DNA from: Numida meleagris
Lineage: Eukaryota; Chordata; Aves; Galliformes; Numididae
Reading direction: 5' to 3'
Length of the DNA stretch: 64,000 nucleotides
NCBI RefSeq assembly: GCF_002078875.1
Contig: NC_034411.1
Location: 6,875,986 to 6,939,985 of the forward strand
The position numbers and the translations under genes were made by a program. The notes below the pieces were generated by a model. The model saw nothing but the letters and a program-made list of their open reading frames with translations. It was not told where the DNA came from and searched no databases. This document shows positions 27,791 through 36,600 of the stretch, one piece after another (the first letter of the stretch is position 1; every line of letters begins with the position of its first letter).

Positions 27791-28300
27791 CTTCCTGCCC
27801 CTACCCTGCTGGGGACGCCCCGGGATGGGCACTGCCCACCCCTGACCCCGCACCGCCCACGTGCTCCCACTGAGCTGGGGGGTGGGGGGCCGGGGCTCCG
27901 TCCTTGTGCCTTTATTCAAACCTCGGTGCCACTTCCCGACCCGCACGAAGCGCTTGGTTTCCTCTCGCTGCCGTAACTGTGATTTCATGGCAGCTCCGAG
28001 CACGCAGGCCTGGCACATGGCAGCGTGCAGCCCCCGGCCCCAAGGAGCCCCCCCCCCCGTGCAGCACTTGGCATCCTCACCAACAGCCATTTCCCGGCCA
28101 ACGTTTCCAAAGTTTGATTTTCCTCCTCCCTTAACGCGCTCGGTTCCAGCTCAAGCTGCGCATTAGTACTCTAACATATATATCTACATGAACGCTATTT
28201 ATCCGTTTCTGCCCCTACGGACAACTAACGCCCTGCCGTATTCCCTAACGGGCAGCGTCCTGACAACAACCAGCGCCGAAAAAAAGTTTCCTTACGCGGT

Positions 28301-28318
28301 GCGTCAACGCATTGACGC
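28301..28318. repeat. 7-bp inverted repeat near the MEIS1 3' end
   Basis: GCGTCAA and TTGACGC flank CGCA, about 160 bp beyond the expected cleavage site, in CpG-dense sequence. Confidence 0.6.
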
Positions 28319-28493
28319 GCTTCAGACCCGAAGCCGCTACGCTGAGAGCGAGCGGCGGTGCCACAGCTCCGGGGCCGGGGGGGTCCTGGAACTGCCCGGC
28401 TCCCAGCTGGGGCAGAACGGCCACAGAGAGCGGAGCGGGGCAGGAAACAGATTTTGCAAGCAGTGGAGTCACCATGACAAAAAATAATTTGTT

Positions 28494-28499
28494 TTTATT
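28494..28499 (-). terminator. Distal poly(A) signal AATAAA of MEIS1
   Basis: Canonical AATAAA on the minus strand at the end of the block that resembles mammalian MEIS1 mRNA. Just beyond it the sequence changes to CpG-rich flank. Cleavage is expected near 28465-28485. Confidence 0.8.
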
Positions 28500-28802
28500 T
28501 TAGATTCAGATTTCATTACTGCACTCAAACTACTACAACTGGGCTTTGAGTTATTATACAATCCAAACTGTTTCAATCAGAAACTCTAAGACTCAGTGTG
28601 CAATGATTATTATTAATAATAATTAGCTCCTTGGTTTCTTGATAGAAAAAGGCTATCAACAAGCATTTGTTTAACCACAACAAAAGTATAATTAGCTTAT
28701 CCCACTTAGTAAATCTGTATGCATGCCAACTCATACCAAACTGCTACTTTTACAAAAAATTGCAATAATACAGATCATTTTTCCAGTCCTTTTTGCACAA
28801 AA

Positions 28803-28808
28803 TTTATT
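28803..28808 (-). terminator. Proximal poly(A) signal AATAAA
   Basis: Canonical AATAAA on the minus strand about 940 nt after the long-isoform stop. It would give a 3'UTR roughly 310 nt shorter than the distal site. Use is unproven. Confidence 0.55.
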
Positions 28809-28812
28809 TACA
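28805..28812 (-). promoter_or_regulatory. Pumilio response element (TGTAAATA)
   Basis: TGTAAATA on the minus strand matches the PUM consensus TGTANATA exactly and overlaps the proximal AATAAA by four bases. Binding here could affect use of that poly(A) signal (inference). Confidence 0.45.
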
Positions 28813-29188
28813 ATGTATACATAAATGCTCCATGATGGGACTATGGAAAAATGCACACATGACCGATGCTTCGCCCAGAAAGAAAGTCAACATATTAAAA
28901 ATAAATCTTCAGTCCATGTTTCGAGCTGCAAAAAACAGGAAGTGATGTACAAGGTGGTGGTTGCTGCATGGGGACAACGATGCTCTGATGTGACAATTAG
29001 GCTTCAGATACACTGCCTTTCCGTTTCCATGCTTCCTCCTACCAGTCTCCTTAAGACACTGCCTGCAACAGCTGATTAATCATTGTTGATGACTGCAGTT
29101 TTTCCCATCCTTCCCGATTTACATCTGTTCAGGCCAATTCAAATATGGTGAGTAAATGAATTAGACATGCAAATTCACGCCCCGGGCT

Positions 29189-29270
29189 AGAAAGAGAGAG
29201 AGAGAGAGACGGAGAGAAAGGGAGAGAAAGGGAAGAAAGGGGGAGAGAGAGGAGGAGGAGAGAGAGAGAG
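29189..29270 (-). repeat. Pyrimidine-rich (CT)n tract in the MEIS1 3'UTR
   Basis: 82 nt that are A or G on the plus strand except for one C at 29210, so the mRNA carries a nearly uninterrupted CU-rich tract. It is a simple repeat, but a CU-rich stretch at this place is also what I recall from the mammalian 3'UTR. Polypyrimidine-binding proteins could use it (inference). Confidence 0.85.
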
Positions 29271-29739
29271 TGTGCATGGCTGAAATCCTAGGATAGAAGA
29301 AAGATTCTTCTGCCTGACATAGTTATTTTAATGCTCTAAAAATCCTGCAAATAAGCCCTTTCTGTCATTTGCAGGATGAGTGTAAGGCTTCTTTTCAATG
29401 TAAGGAGGCTTCTGGAGGAAGTGAAGAGCTATGGAAACAACACACATAGTGTGGAAAAATTTCACATTTTTTTTTAAAAAATCTATAAGAAACAACGTAA
29501 TATGGATAACAGTATAATAGCATTTTACAATATTTCACTCTTTGTTCTCTTAATGTCTTATATAGGTATTTAGCATGTCCCCAGAAGTTGACTTCAGTCG
29601 GTGTTTTCCTGCTTGTCAGGGTCCCTGTGAGGAATAGGAACGTCCCTTGGTCCAAAGTCGACGCCAAGAATGGAACTCCATAGTCACTGCAGAAAGACAA
29701 TGTCTGAAATCCGCCGTCTCTGCGGACAGCGCGCATTCG

Positions 29740-29746
29740 TTCCCTT
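29740..29746 (-). promoter_or_regulatory. miR-204/211-type seed match (AAGGGAA)
   Basis: On the minus strand AAGGGAA starts 3 nt after the long-isoform stop codon. It complements nucleotides 2-7 of miR-204/211 with an A opposite position 1 (7mer-A1 type). MEIS genes are reported targets of this miRNA family. Whether this copy works in birds is not shown by the sequence. Confidence 0.4.
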
Positions 29747-29749
29747 AAG

Positions 29750-30033
29750 CTACTGAGCATGAATGTCCATCACTTGTCCGCTCGCCGCCGGCTCGCCGGG
29801 ATGAAGCATTGTGGGGCTGGATGCTGACATGGGCATTCCGGGGTGGGGTGGTCCTCCATGCATCATCATCGCTGGGTGGTGAGGGTGTCCAGGAATGTAG
29901 GTATGCATGGGGGGGCCGTGACGCAGCTGAGCGGGATGGGGGGGCATCTGGGGCGGGGTATAGCTTGGCTGTCCCATGTTCATACCCATTGGACTACCCC
30001 GAGACACATAATCCCCTGGCACACTTTGCAGCC
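29750..30033 (-). CDS. MEIS1: MEIS1 exon 13 coding part: long (B-type) C-terminus
   Basis: Coding part of the terminal exon, 284 nt on the minus strand. The acceptor TTTCTCTCCGCAG precedes 30033. With the G from exon 11 it starts GLQSVPGDYVSRGSPMG and runs 94 residues to GQVMDIHAQ, stop TAG at 29750-29752. The segment is rich in Pro, His, Met and Gly (for example PPMHTYIPGHPHHPAMMMHGG), so it is probably disordered. GQVMDIHAQ is the conserved end of the long isoforms of MEIS1 and MEIS2. From memory the mammalian tail is the same length with scattered substitutions. When exon 12 is included, this stretch becomes untranslated. An open frame also runs upstream through the acceptor (to 30064), but that is intron. 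Confidence 0.95.
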
Positions 30034-31170
30034 CTGCGGAGAGAAAGAGGCCAGCGTTGGTCAACAGCCATTTATTTATTCAGCTCGCCGGCCCCGCTAC
30101 TTCGGATCCATCCAGAGTGTTTGCGCCCTTCAAAGGCGGGCCGGACAGCGAGCACAGACGCCGCTGCACAAAAGCCTCATACGAAGCCGAAATTGATAGG
30201 ATTGCTAAGGACGATGTTAAATCAAACCTGTATTTCTAAACACACGCACGCACCAAAAAAAAATAATAAATCAATGACAGTTATCAATTAATCCTTTCCC
30301 TGCGATCACTTCTGTCTGAAAAAATCAGACGCGCAACTCAGTCAACCTTTCAGGGGCTGGGAGAACAATAAGAAAAATTGGACCTAAAACAATAAAACCT
30401 CCCGCTTTCCGTGGGCCTCTGCCTTCTGCTTGGATTGCTGGAGCTGATGGGAACTGACAGGTGTATTGTTTCGGAGAGCTATAAGCTCCATAATCATCAA
30501 GGGTGAAAGGCATACGCTATTGCTAAGTAGGTTCAATTGGCTTTAGTTCTAAGTAATAGTGCGCCGTGAATGCTCCGAACACCTTGGAATCAGGTCTCAA
30601 GGCTCTAGCAATGAATAGCTGCTTAATCTAGCCTAAAGGAACATTTTTGAACTAATGAAAATTGCTTATAAAATATACTGTACTCACAGCTCTTTAATCA
30701 AAAAAGATGATAATATTTTTTGTAATAACCTATTAATTTAATTGGTCACGAAGCATAAAATACATCATTTAAATTTAATTGACCCAGAAACTAAGAAACA
30801 ATATTTAAATTAACTAAGCTAGAAATTTCCATGATGAGGTAATAAGGCTGTTGCATTCCCAAGCTTGGTGGAATGTTTGCACAGCTAATTGTTAAAACTT
30901 CGTTCCGACTCACACCCAGCGAAGACGACTCCCAGACACCCTTGGCCTTGGGAACTTCAAGTGCTCCCCTCCAATAAGTAGGAGAGCAGCCAAGGTGCCC
31001 AAATAACTGCTCCTAACTCCAGAAACAAAGCAAGAGAAACAGGATCGGGCATCGCTTGGGCATGGTACCGGTGCCTTAGTGTTTCAAGCTGCTTTACTTT
31101 ACTTTTTTTCTCTTTCTGTTTTAAACAAAAATTTGTATAATGCGTTTTCCCCTACAAAAAGACAAGAGCC

Positions 31171-31192
31171 AAAAAAAAAAAAAAAAAAAAAA
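31171..31192 (+). repeat. 22-nt poly-A tract in intron 12
   Basis: Uninterrupted A-run between the conserved-looking AT-rich block and exon 12. Confidence 0.9.
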
Positions 31193-31677
31193 TCTGGGAC
31201 AGTTTTTCTAGGCTTTCTTCACGAGGTCTGCCACTGAAGATTGCATTAATGATCTCTATTTTTGTATACTGAATAAGTCAAATCCATTTGTCACACTGCA
31301 AGTGATGGCATACTTAATTTGGATATAGTCAATTAGCCTGGGCTAAGCTCCATAGCCTGCTGTGCACACCTCTATTTTGTATTCTCTCTTTTTCCTTTGC
31401 CACACGTAATCCCATTATGATGGACAGACAAAGAGAAATAAACTTGAAAAAAAATCAAAGTTTCGTTGATCGCCTTCCAAAACGTAACCAGCCCTAAGTG
31501 AAGCCGCTGTTTATTTTACCTAAAAGAAGTCTCTGTTTGGCTTTTTGGTGTCTTGCAGGTTAGTGCAGAAATGTAACTCATGCATCAACTGCGGTTAGAC
31601 AGATTTATGACACTTTGGGGACATGCTCTTTCCTCTCCCTGCACTGCTGCAGACTGCTTACATTTTGCAAATCAGTC

Positions 31678-31691
31678 TGTTGCCATGACGA
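31678..31691 (+). promoter_or_regulatory. RFX X-box-like site in intron 12
   Basis: GTTGCCATGACGAC differs at two positions from the palindromic X-box GTTGCCATGGCAAC. A second AGCAAC half-site follows near 31748 within a CpG-dense patch. This suggests a small regulatory element (inference). Confidence 0.3.
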
Positions 31692-31959
31692 CTCGCTCCC
31701 CACCTCCCGGCTGTTTCTTGTTTTGTCATGTGGTCAGCGCTGTGCGATAGCAACGCGCAGAAATGTGCATCGCGCGCGGGGCTCGGGAGCTGGCAAGCTT
31801 GCTCGAACCAGAGGGAAAGGAAGGAAACCGGAGGAGACCAGGCGCGGGATGGAGAGGAATGAACAAGCATGAAGCTATGGGCAAGGAGAACGTAGGGAAA
31901 TGCACGGAGGAAAAATATCCCTGGAACAAAGTGAGAACAAAGACCCCATTCGTACTTAC

Positions 31960-32243
<284 letters not shown>

Positions 32244-32333
32244 CTGGCGCTCGGATGCCCATGTGCTGCTGGCCGTCCATCACGAAGCCTCCCATCGGCT
32301 GCCCGTCGGGGTTGTAGGGCGTCCCTTGGCTTA
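32244..32333 (-). CDS. MEIS1: MEIS1 exon 11: post-homeodomain linker
   Basis: Coding exon of 90 nt on the minus strand, immediately after the homeodomain. With the split first codon it encodes [16 protein letters not shown], then [14 protein letters not shown], and leaves one G for the next exon. These residues are diagnostic: MEIS1 has [16 protein letters not shown], whereas MEIS2 has AAYSPEGQPMGSFVLD. The acceptor is CTCTTTCAG before 32333 and the donor is CCAG|GTAAGG after 32244. The G left at the end pairs with GA of exon 12 or GG of exon 13. Both make Gly, so either downstream exon can be joined in frame. This linker begins the C-terminal region, which in MEIS1 carries transcriptional activation activity. 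Confidence 0.97.
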
Positions 32334-32603
32334 CTGAAAGAGCGCAGAAGAGGGCTGGTCAACAGCATCCCAAATGGGTCAAGACACGACCCCAACACCC
32401 GCGGGCTGTGTGGGGACCATGAGGATGACCACCACCGTGGGCTCAAAAAAGAGAAAAAAATGTCTACAGTTCAAATTAGGTGGCCGTGCTGACAAGCCTG
32501 CACGTTTCAGGCTTAATTTCCTCCTGCGAGTTTGGAGGTAAATGAAGTTGGCCATCAGAAATACTGCGACGTGATGAGCTCCGGCTCCAGCTGCTGCCGC
32601 TGC

Positions 32604-32611
32604 TGACGTCA
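32604..32611. promoter_or_regulatory. Full palindromic CRE (TGACGTCA)
   Basis: Perfect 8-bp cAMP response element in intron 10, about 270 nt before exon 11. CREB/ATF proteins bind this palindrome; activity here is unproven. Confidence 0.4.
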
Positions 32612-33477
32612 ATGCCAAGACCTGTGCAGGGGCTGGATTTTACGACTGGAACAGTCACACTGAAATCCCAGTGTGTTAAATTACGTCCATGCACTTTTAC
32701 AAGAGCGGGACCTGAGCACGTCCCTGCCAGAGATTTACCTCTAATGGCCAAATAATCAGATGTGCTCGAGGAGAAGGTGCTGCCCAACGGCATCTTTGAC
32801 AACGATGGATTTGGATAGCTTGGCAGAGAAGCTCAGCGATGGGAAACGGTAAATACGGTCAATGGTAAAAAAAAAAAAAAAAAAAGGCTCAGGGTAATGG
32901 TAAATACCCACAGTGAGCTGCAAGCTGCAGCTCCAGGCAGGACCGGCATGTGAAAACTTTGGATTAAAAAAAAATCCCCCCAAAGGGAAACCCAACCACT
33001 CCAAGATCCCAACAGATAGTAAAAAGAAGAGATGAGAGACAAAGGGACCCTATGCGAGTCCCAGTACCTAAACCCTTGGTTTTAACTGTACATTAAAATC
33101 TGGCTTCAGAAGTAAGCTGCCTTGGGTTATTAAAGCACATAAAGCTCTACCTCATTGAATGTCTTTGAACTTTACTGAGTCCCACAAGCGATTCTGACCC
33201 CTCTGCCCTTTTGACAGGTAATAAAGTTTACAGCAATTCCACACCAAGCCATGCACCAGGGAGTGGTCACAGGAGCAGAAAGAGCTGGGAGGGAGAACTC
33301 AAAACAAATGCAACAAAAATAGGAAGAACATTAATTCTGAATGTGTAAGGAAGGTCTGCTCATTGAGCAGGTAATTCCAGTTTCTTCTTAGAATTTTACC
33401 GATTTTTTTTTCCCCGGATATTTTAATTGTGGTAAAACGATTACTGTTGAATGAAGCAAAGCCGGTCTTATTTTAAT

Positions 33478-33486
33478 TGTCAATCA
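33478..33486 (-). promoter_or_regulatory. PBX-MEIS composite site (TGATTGACA)
   Basis: TGATTGACA on the minus strand equals 9 of 10 bases of the PBX-MEIS/PREP heterodimer consensus TGATTGACAG. It lies about 110 nt into intron 10. Autoregulation by MEIS1 is possible (inference). Confidence 0.45.
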
Positions 33487-33506
33487 CTCCCAGTGCTCAT
33501 TTCTCA

Positions 33507-33512
33507 TTTATT
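33507..33512 (-). terminator. Intronic AATAAA overlapping an in-frame stop in intron 10
   Basis: Read-through of exon 10 into intron 10 stays open for 29 residues (starting GKSLVVTVFESRR) and ends in TAA at 33508-33510. That TAA lies inside the AATAAA hexamer. This could allow an intronically polyadenylated, C-terminally short MEIS1; use is unproven. Confidence 0.35.
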
Positions 33513-33594
33513 TACCAGGTAATGGACCTCCCAGTGCATGGCTCGAGGATGGGTTTTGCCTGCGTGACTCGAATACAGTTACTACTAGGGACTT

Positions 33595-33596
33595 GC
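33595..33596 (-). other. Non-canonical GC 5' splice site of intron 10
   Basis: The exon 10/intron 10 junction reads CAG|GCAAGT. Apart from C for T at intron position 2 it matches the donor consensus perfectly, as expected of a functional GC donor. No GT nearby keeps the frame and the Val codon at the start of exon 11. Confidence 0.88.
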
Positions 33597-33655
33597 CTGC
33601 TCGATTGGACTGGTCTATCATGGGCTGAACTATTCTTCTTCTAGCATTAATAAAC
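33597..33655 (-). CDS. MEIS1: MEIS1 exon 10: homeodomain recognition helix and end
   Basis: Internal coding exon of 59 nt on the minus strand. The first base completes the Trp codon begun in exon 9, followed by FINARRRIVQPMIDQSNRA and one base of the next codon. Together with exon 9 it gives the WFINARRR core: W48, F49, I50, N51 and R53 in homeodomain numbering. N51 makes the invariant adenine contact, and Ile at position 50 is typical of the TALE class. The acceptor is a good TTTCTGTTGCAG just before 33655. The donor reads GCAG|GCAAGT, so the intron begins with GC rather than GT. The reading frame requires this cut: the leftover G must join TA at the start of exon 11 to make Val. Both 59-nt length and phase agree with the vertebrate gene structure. 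Confidence 0.97.
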
Positions 33656-36600
33656 CTGCAACAGAAAGAGGAAAGTAATCGGTTAGGGAAGGGCCGACCC
33701 CGAGCCTCGCCCCGACACCGCGCTCCGTCAGGCTGGCGCGGGCTGAGCCGCAGCCGGCCCCTGGCCCCTTCTGACCCCTGGCAGCCCAGGCTTGGGGTTT
33801 GGGAGCTGATTTATGTTGGCCTGCTCTTACCACAGTTGGACACTTCCATTGCATCTTTTCACGGGGGAATTAGCGGAGTTTTCAGGAAACAATGCCAGGG
33901 ACACTCTTCGCGATTCAGAGCGGGGCACGAAAAGCGGGTGCCGACGGAGGGATGCTCGTAAGGGCATCTGCCGCCTCCTCCTAATTAGTGGCATTTCTGT
34001 CTCATGTCCTCTGACTTCTTTTTGCAGTTTTTATTATCAAAACCTTCCCGTATCTCTCGCAAACCTAATTCTCTTTTAATGCCCACTATTAAGATAATGA
34101 ACTGTGATGGCAGAACACCATCAAATGAGGGAACGTCTGGAGTTTTATCGCCACTAAGTCACACTGCTGGGGACTTCAGAGCCCTGCATTCCTCGTAGCC
34201 ATTTCTTGGTGGGTTTTTCCCCCCCTCTCTCTTTATGCAAAGTCTGAGGGGTCAAGGCGAGGTCATAGCTTTACAGTAATTGAATTTATAATCCTGTTTT
34301 CTCCAGCTAGGCCTGACCATTTACAGCAAACATCTTGTTAAACTGTAATTACTGGACTACTGAAAATTCCCCACGAACAATGAAAAGCAGATCTTTGGAA
34401 ATAAAAAAGGTACGGTCCTTTTTACAAACAGCCCTCTGCAACCATACTCCTCGCGGCTTTTTAGCTCTTTGCCCCAACCTTGTAATGCCGATTTGGCAAA
34501 GGGATACTCAAAATAATTTGGAGGGAAACAGAACGAGAGCAGAGATCACAAGTGCCGCAGCCTGCCCTGCACACAGTCCTAGTGGCACTGAAAGCAGAAT
34601 GTCAAAGCGTGGCTGGAAACCCGTCCCACCAGCGTGTGCCAGAAGAGCTTCTTTCGTGGTTTTGCTCATCAGAAAGCTTCGTTAAAGCCACTCAGAAAAA
34701 AATCTCCCTCGAGATTTACTTATGGCATGGCAAAGTCTCAGAACCGGGCTTTACATTCTTTAAATAACAAAAACACGCACCCCTCCATATTTACTAGGAA
34801 AAGAAGAAGGGTGAGCATGGGTAAGGCCACACCACGCTTTGCAAAATGCGATGCTGAAGCACACAAAGGGACACTTGGTGCTTGTTTTTGTTGCCTTTTG
34901 CTGCGGCTCAGCAAGGGTTCTCCTGCAGCTGAGATAAAGGCAGTGGGATGCAATTTCGGGTGCCTCCTATCTCCCCTTCTGGGCTGCTTCCCATCACACA
35001 AACGTCTGCTAACATTAATCAAGATGCTGGGTGCTAATCAAGGCGGTTTCGAGGAAATGGGCTCAAAACGTTCCACGACACAAGAACCCAAATTCTGTGT
35101 TCCGGAAACCTGACGCTCAAACTAGGTCACATTTTGTCAGCAACAGCATTGTGTCAATTTTTGGACACCCTTCCACCAAGAAACCCTCCACTCCAGCCAA
35201 CGGTGTTGCAAATCAGTTTATCATTATCTTGTACAAACCATGAAAATCAGAATCATGTGAGCAGAAGGTTAGACTAATTCTCCTTTCTCATTAGAAGCAC
35301 AGGTGTAGCACAAACACCATGTGAAATAAGCAATTAAAAAAATCTGCTTTTTTTCCCCCATTAGCTGCCTTAGCTCCATGTCCAATTAGAAAATTGTTTA
35401 ATATCTGTAATCTGCATTTGCAGAAAGCAATTTTCACAGCAGCTCTCCCAAGTAAAACAACAACACAAAGCCCTGTGCCCCAGCCATGTCTTTTTGCGGG
35501 CACTGGCGGTGCTTGCTCCTTCCTCCCAGTGCAGGACGCCAGGAGCCAGCACCCAAAGCTCCAAAAGGTTCCAGACCAAAGAGACACGCAGTGCTAAGGA
35601 TGCTCACCCAAACATCACAGCCTTCCCCTTCTCCTCCGAGCGTTCTTATTAAGAATGAGGCTCTCATGTCAATATACTGTACAGTTGGAATTTAGCAACA
35701 ATTATCCAGCCGAGGTGGCTACAGCAGAATGTATTTTCACCTGTTTGCCCTATATTATCACTTGGGACGGCTGCTTTAAACGCATTTTACACACAGGTAC
35801 TTAATAGTTCCCTTCCTCCTGCGCATTCCTCTAAGTATTTTATAGAAGCGGCTGATCTGCAAAGCAGCCTTGTGTTTGGATGTCTTCAGGGTGAATTCAG
35901 ATGCAAGAACATTTTCCTTCTGGGCAAAGTAATAAAATGACATTCTTGCTCCTCCCACTAGAAGTCAAACTGAGGTCAGCTCCCCATCCTTGTATCTGTT
36001 TAAATAAACTGGTCCAGCTGTTTGTTTCCAGGATGCCCTTTAACCTTCTGTCCCATCCTCCCTGCCTTTGTAACAGAACGCTTTACTTTGCATTATAGTA
36101 GACTCCAAACTACTATGCATTAAAAAAAAAAAAAAAAAGAAAAGTATTCGCTTTCAAGTTTCTTCCTGCATCCCAAACCTGGAACTCATAAGAAGCCATC
36201 AGATTAAAACTATTAATGTGTCTTGCCTTGAGAGAACACAACGCAGTGCCATTAGGTTTATAAATCACATTTGTGAACTCCGCAAGCAAAGCGGTGAGCT
36301 AGCTCCGGCTGCAGGAATGTACAGCACGGGGACGATTTCTTCATGCTCTCTGCTGCTTTCTTTGATAGAGGGGCTGGGATCTTTTGATCACTCCTTGACT
36401 TTCCAGAGTGCTGGGCTGATGTAACGTCAGCAAAAAGGGTGGCACAGAAAAACAAATGGGAAAACTCTCGCTGCCCCTTTTCCCGTATTCACCCATCTCA
36501 AGGATACGAAACCCTGAACCGCTCTGATTTTCACAAGTTTAGAGGACTCAAGGCCTAAAGTATGCATCCACATAGTAGGAGCTTCTTACAATTAGTAGTC

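Larger units (their letters stand above)
22180..28450. promoter_or_regulatory. CpG-rich block downstream of MEIS1
   Basis: Several CpG-dense segments: about 22.2-23.3 kb, 23.56-24.06 kb, 24.97-26.79 kb (then the gap) and 28.17-28.44 kb. For example, the 60 bases from 25141 and the 60 from 22741 hold about ten CpG each. Poly-T and AT-rich pieces separate them. No MEIS1 exon or other coding exon was recognised. CpG islands usually mark promoters or Polycomb-regulated developmental loci, so a non-coding RNA promoter is possible (inference). Long open frames here follow from GC content. Confidence 0.75.
28475..29749 (-). other. MEIS1: MEIS1 3' untranslated region
   Basis: About 1.27 kb of 3'UTR, continuous with exon 13 and read on the minus strand. 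From general recall of the mammalian MEIS1 transcript, many blocks look shared: the start just after the stop, the AT-rich block near 29460-29560, a pyrimidine-rich tract near 29190-29270, and the stretch down to the terminal poly(A) signal. Such conservation points to post-transcriptional control. It holds a miR-204-type seed match, a Pumilio-type element and at least two AATAAA signals, listed separately. The exact cleavage site is not visible and is placed 10-30 nt after the distal signal. Confidence 0.88.
30034..31959 (-). other. MEIS1 intron 12 (alternative exon 12 to exon 13)
   Basis: 1926-nt intron. The block at about 30520-30860 is AT-rich with many TAAT/ATTA homeodomain cores and no repeat, so it may be a conserved non-coding element. 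TGACAG (MEIS-type) occurs at 30275-30280 and 30455-30460. A 22-nt A-run lies at 31171-31192. A small CpG-dense patch lies at about 31730-31800. No other exon was recognised. Confidence 0.9.
32334..33596 (-). other. MEIS1 intron 10 (GC-AG type)
   Basis: 1263-nt intron whose donor is GCAAGT rather than GTAAGT; the acceptor is CTTTCAG. It contains an in-frame stop overlapping an AATAAA at 33507-33512, a PBX-MEIS-type site at 33478-33486, a full CRE at 32604-32611 and an A-run at 32867-32885. Confidence 0.9.

Noticed and set aside
26553..27845. Long open frames crossing 26794-27629
   Set aside because: They exist only because runs of N contain no stop codons.
29809..30291. 160-codon plus-strand open frame opposite exon 13
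   Set aside because: It is the shadow of the MEIS1 C-terminal coding sequence; no independent evidence of translation.
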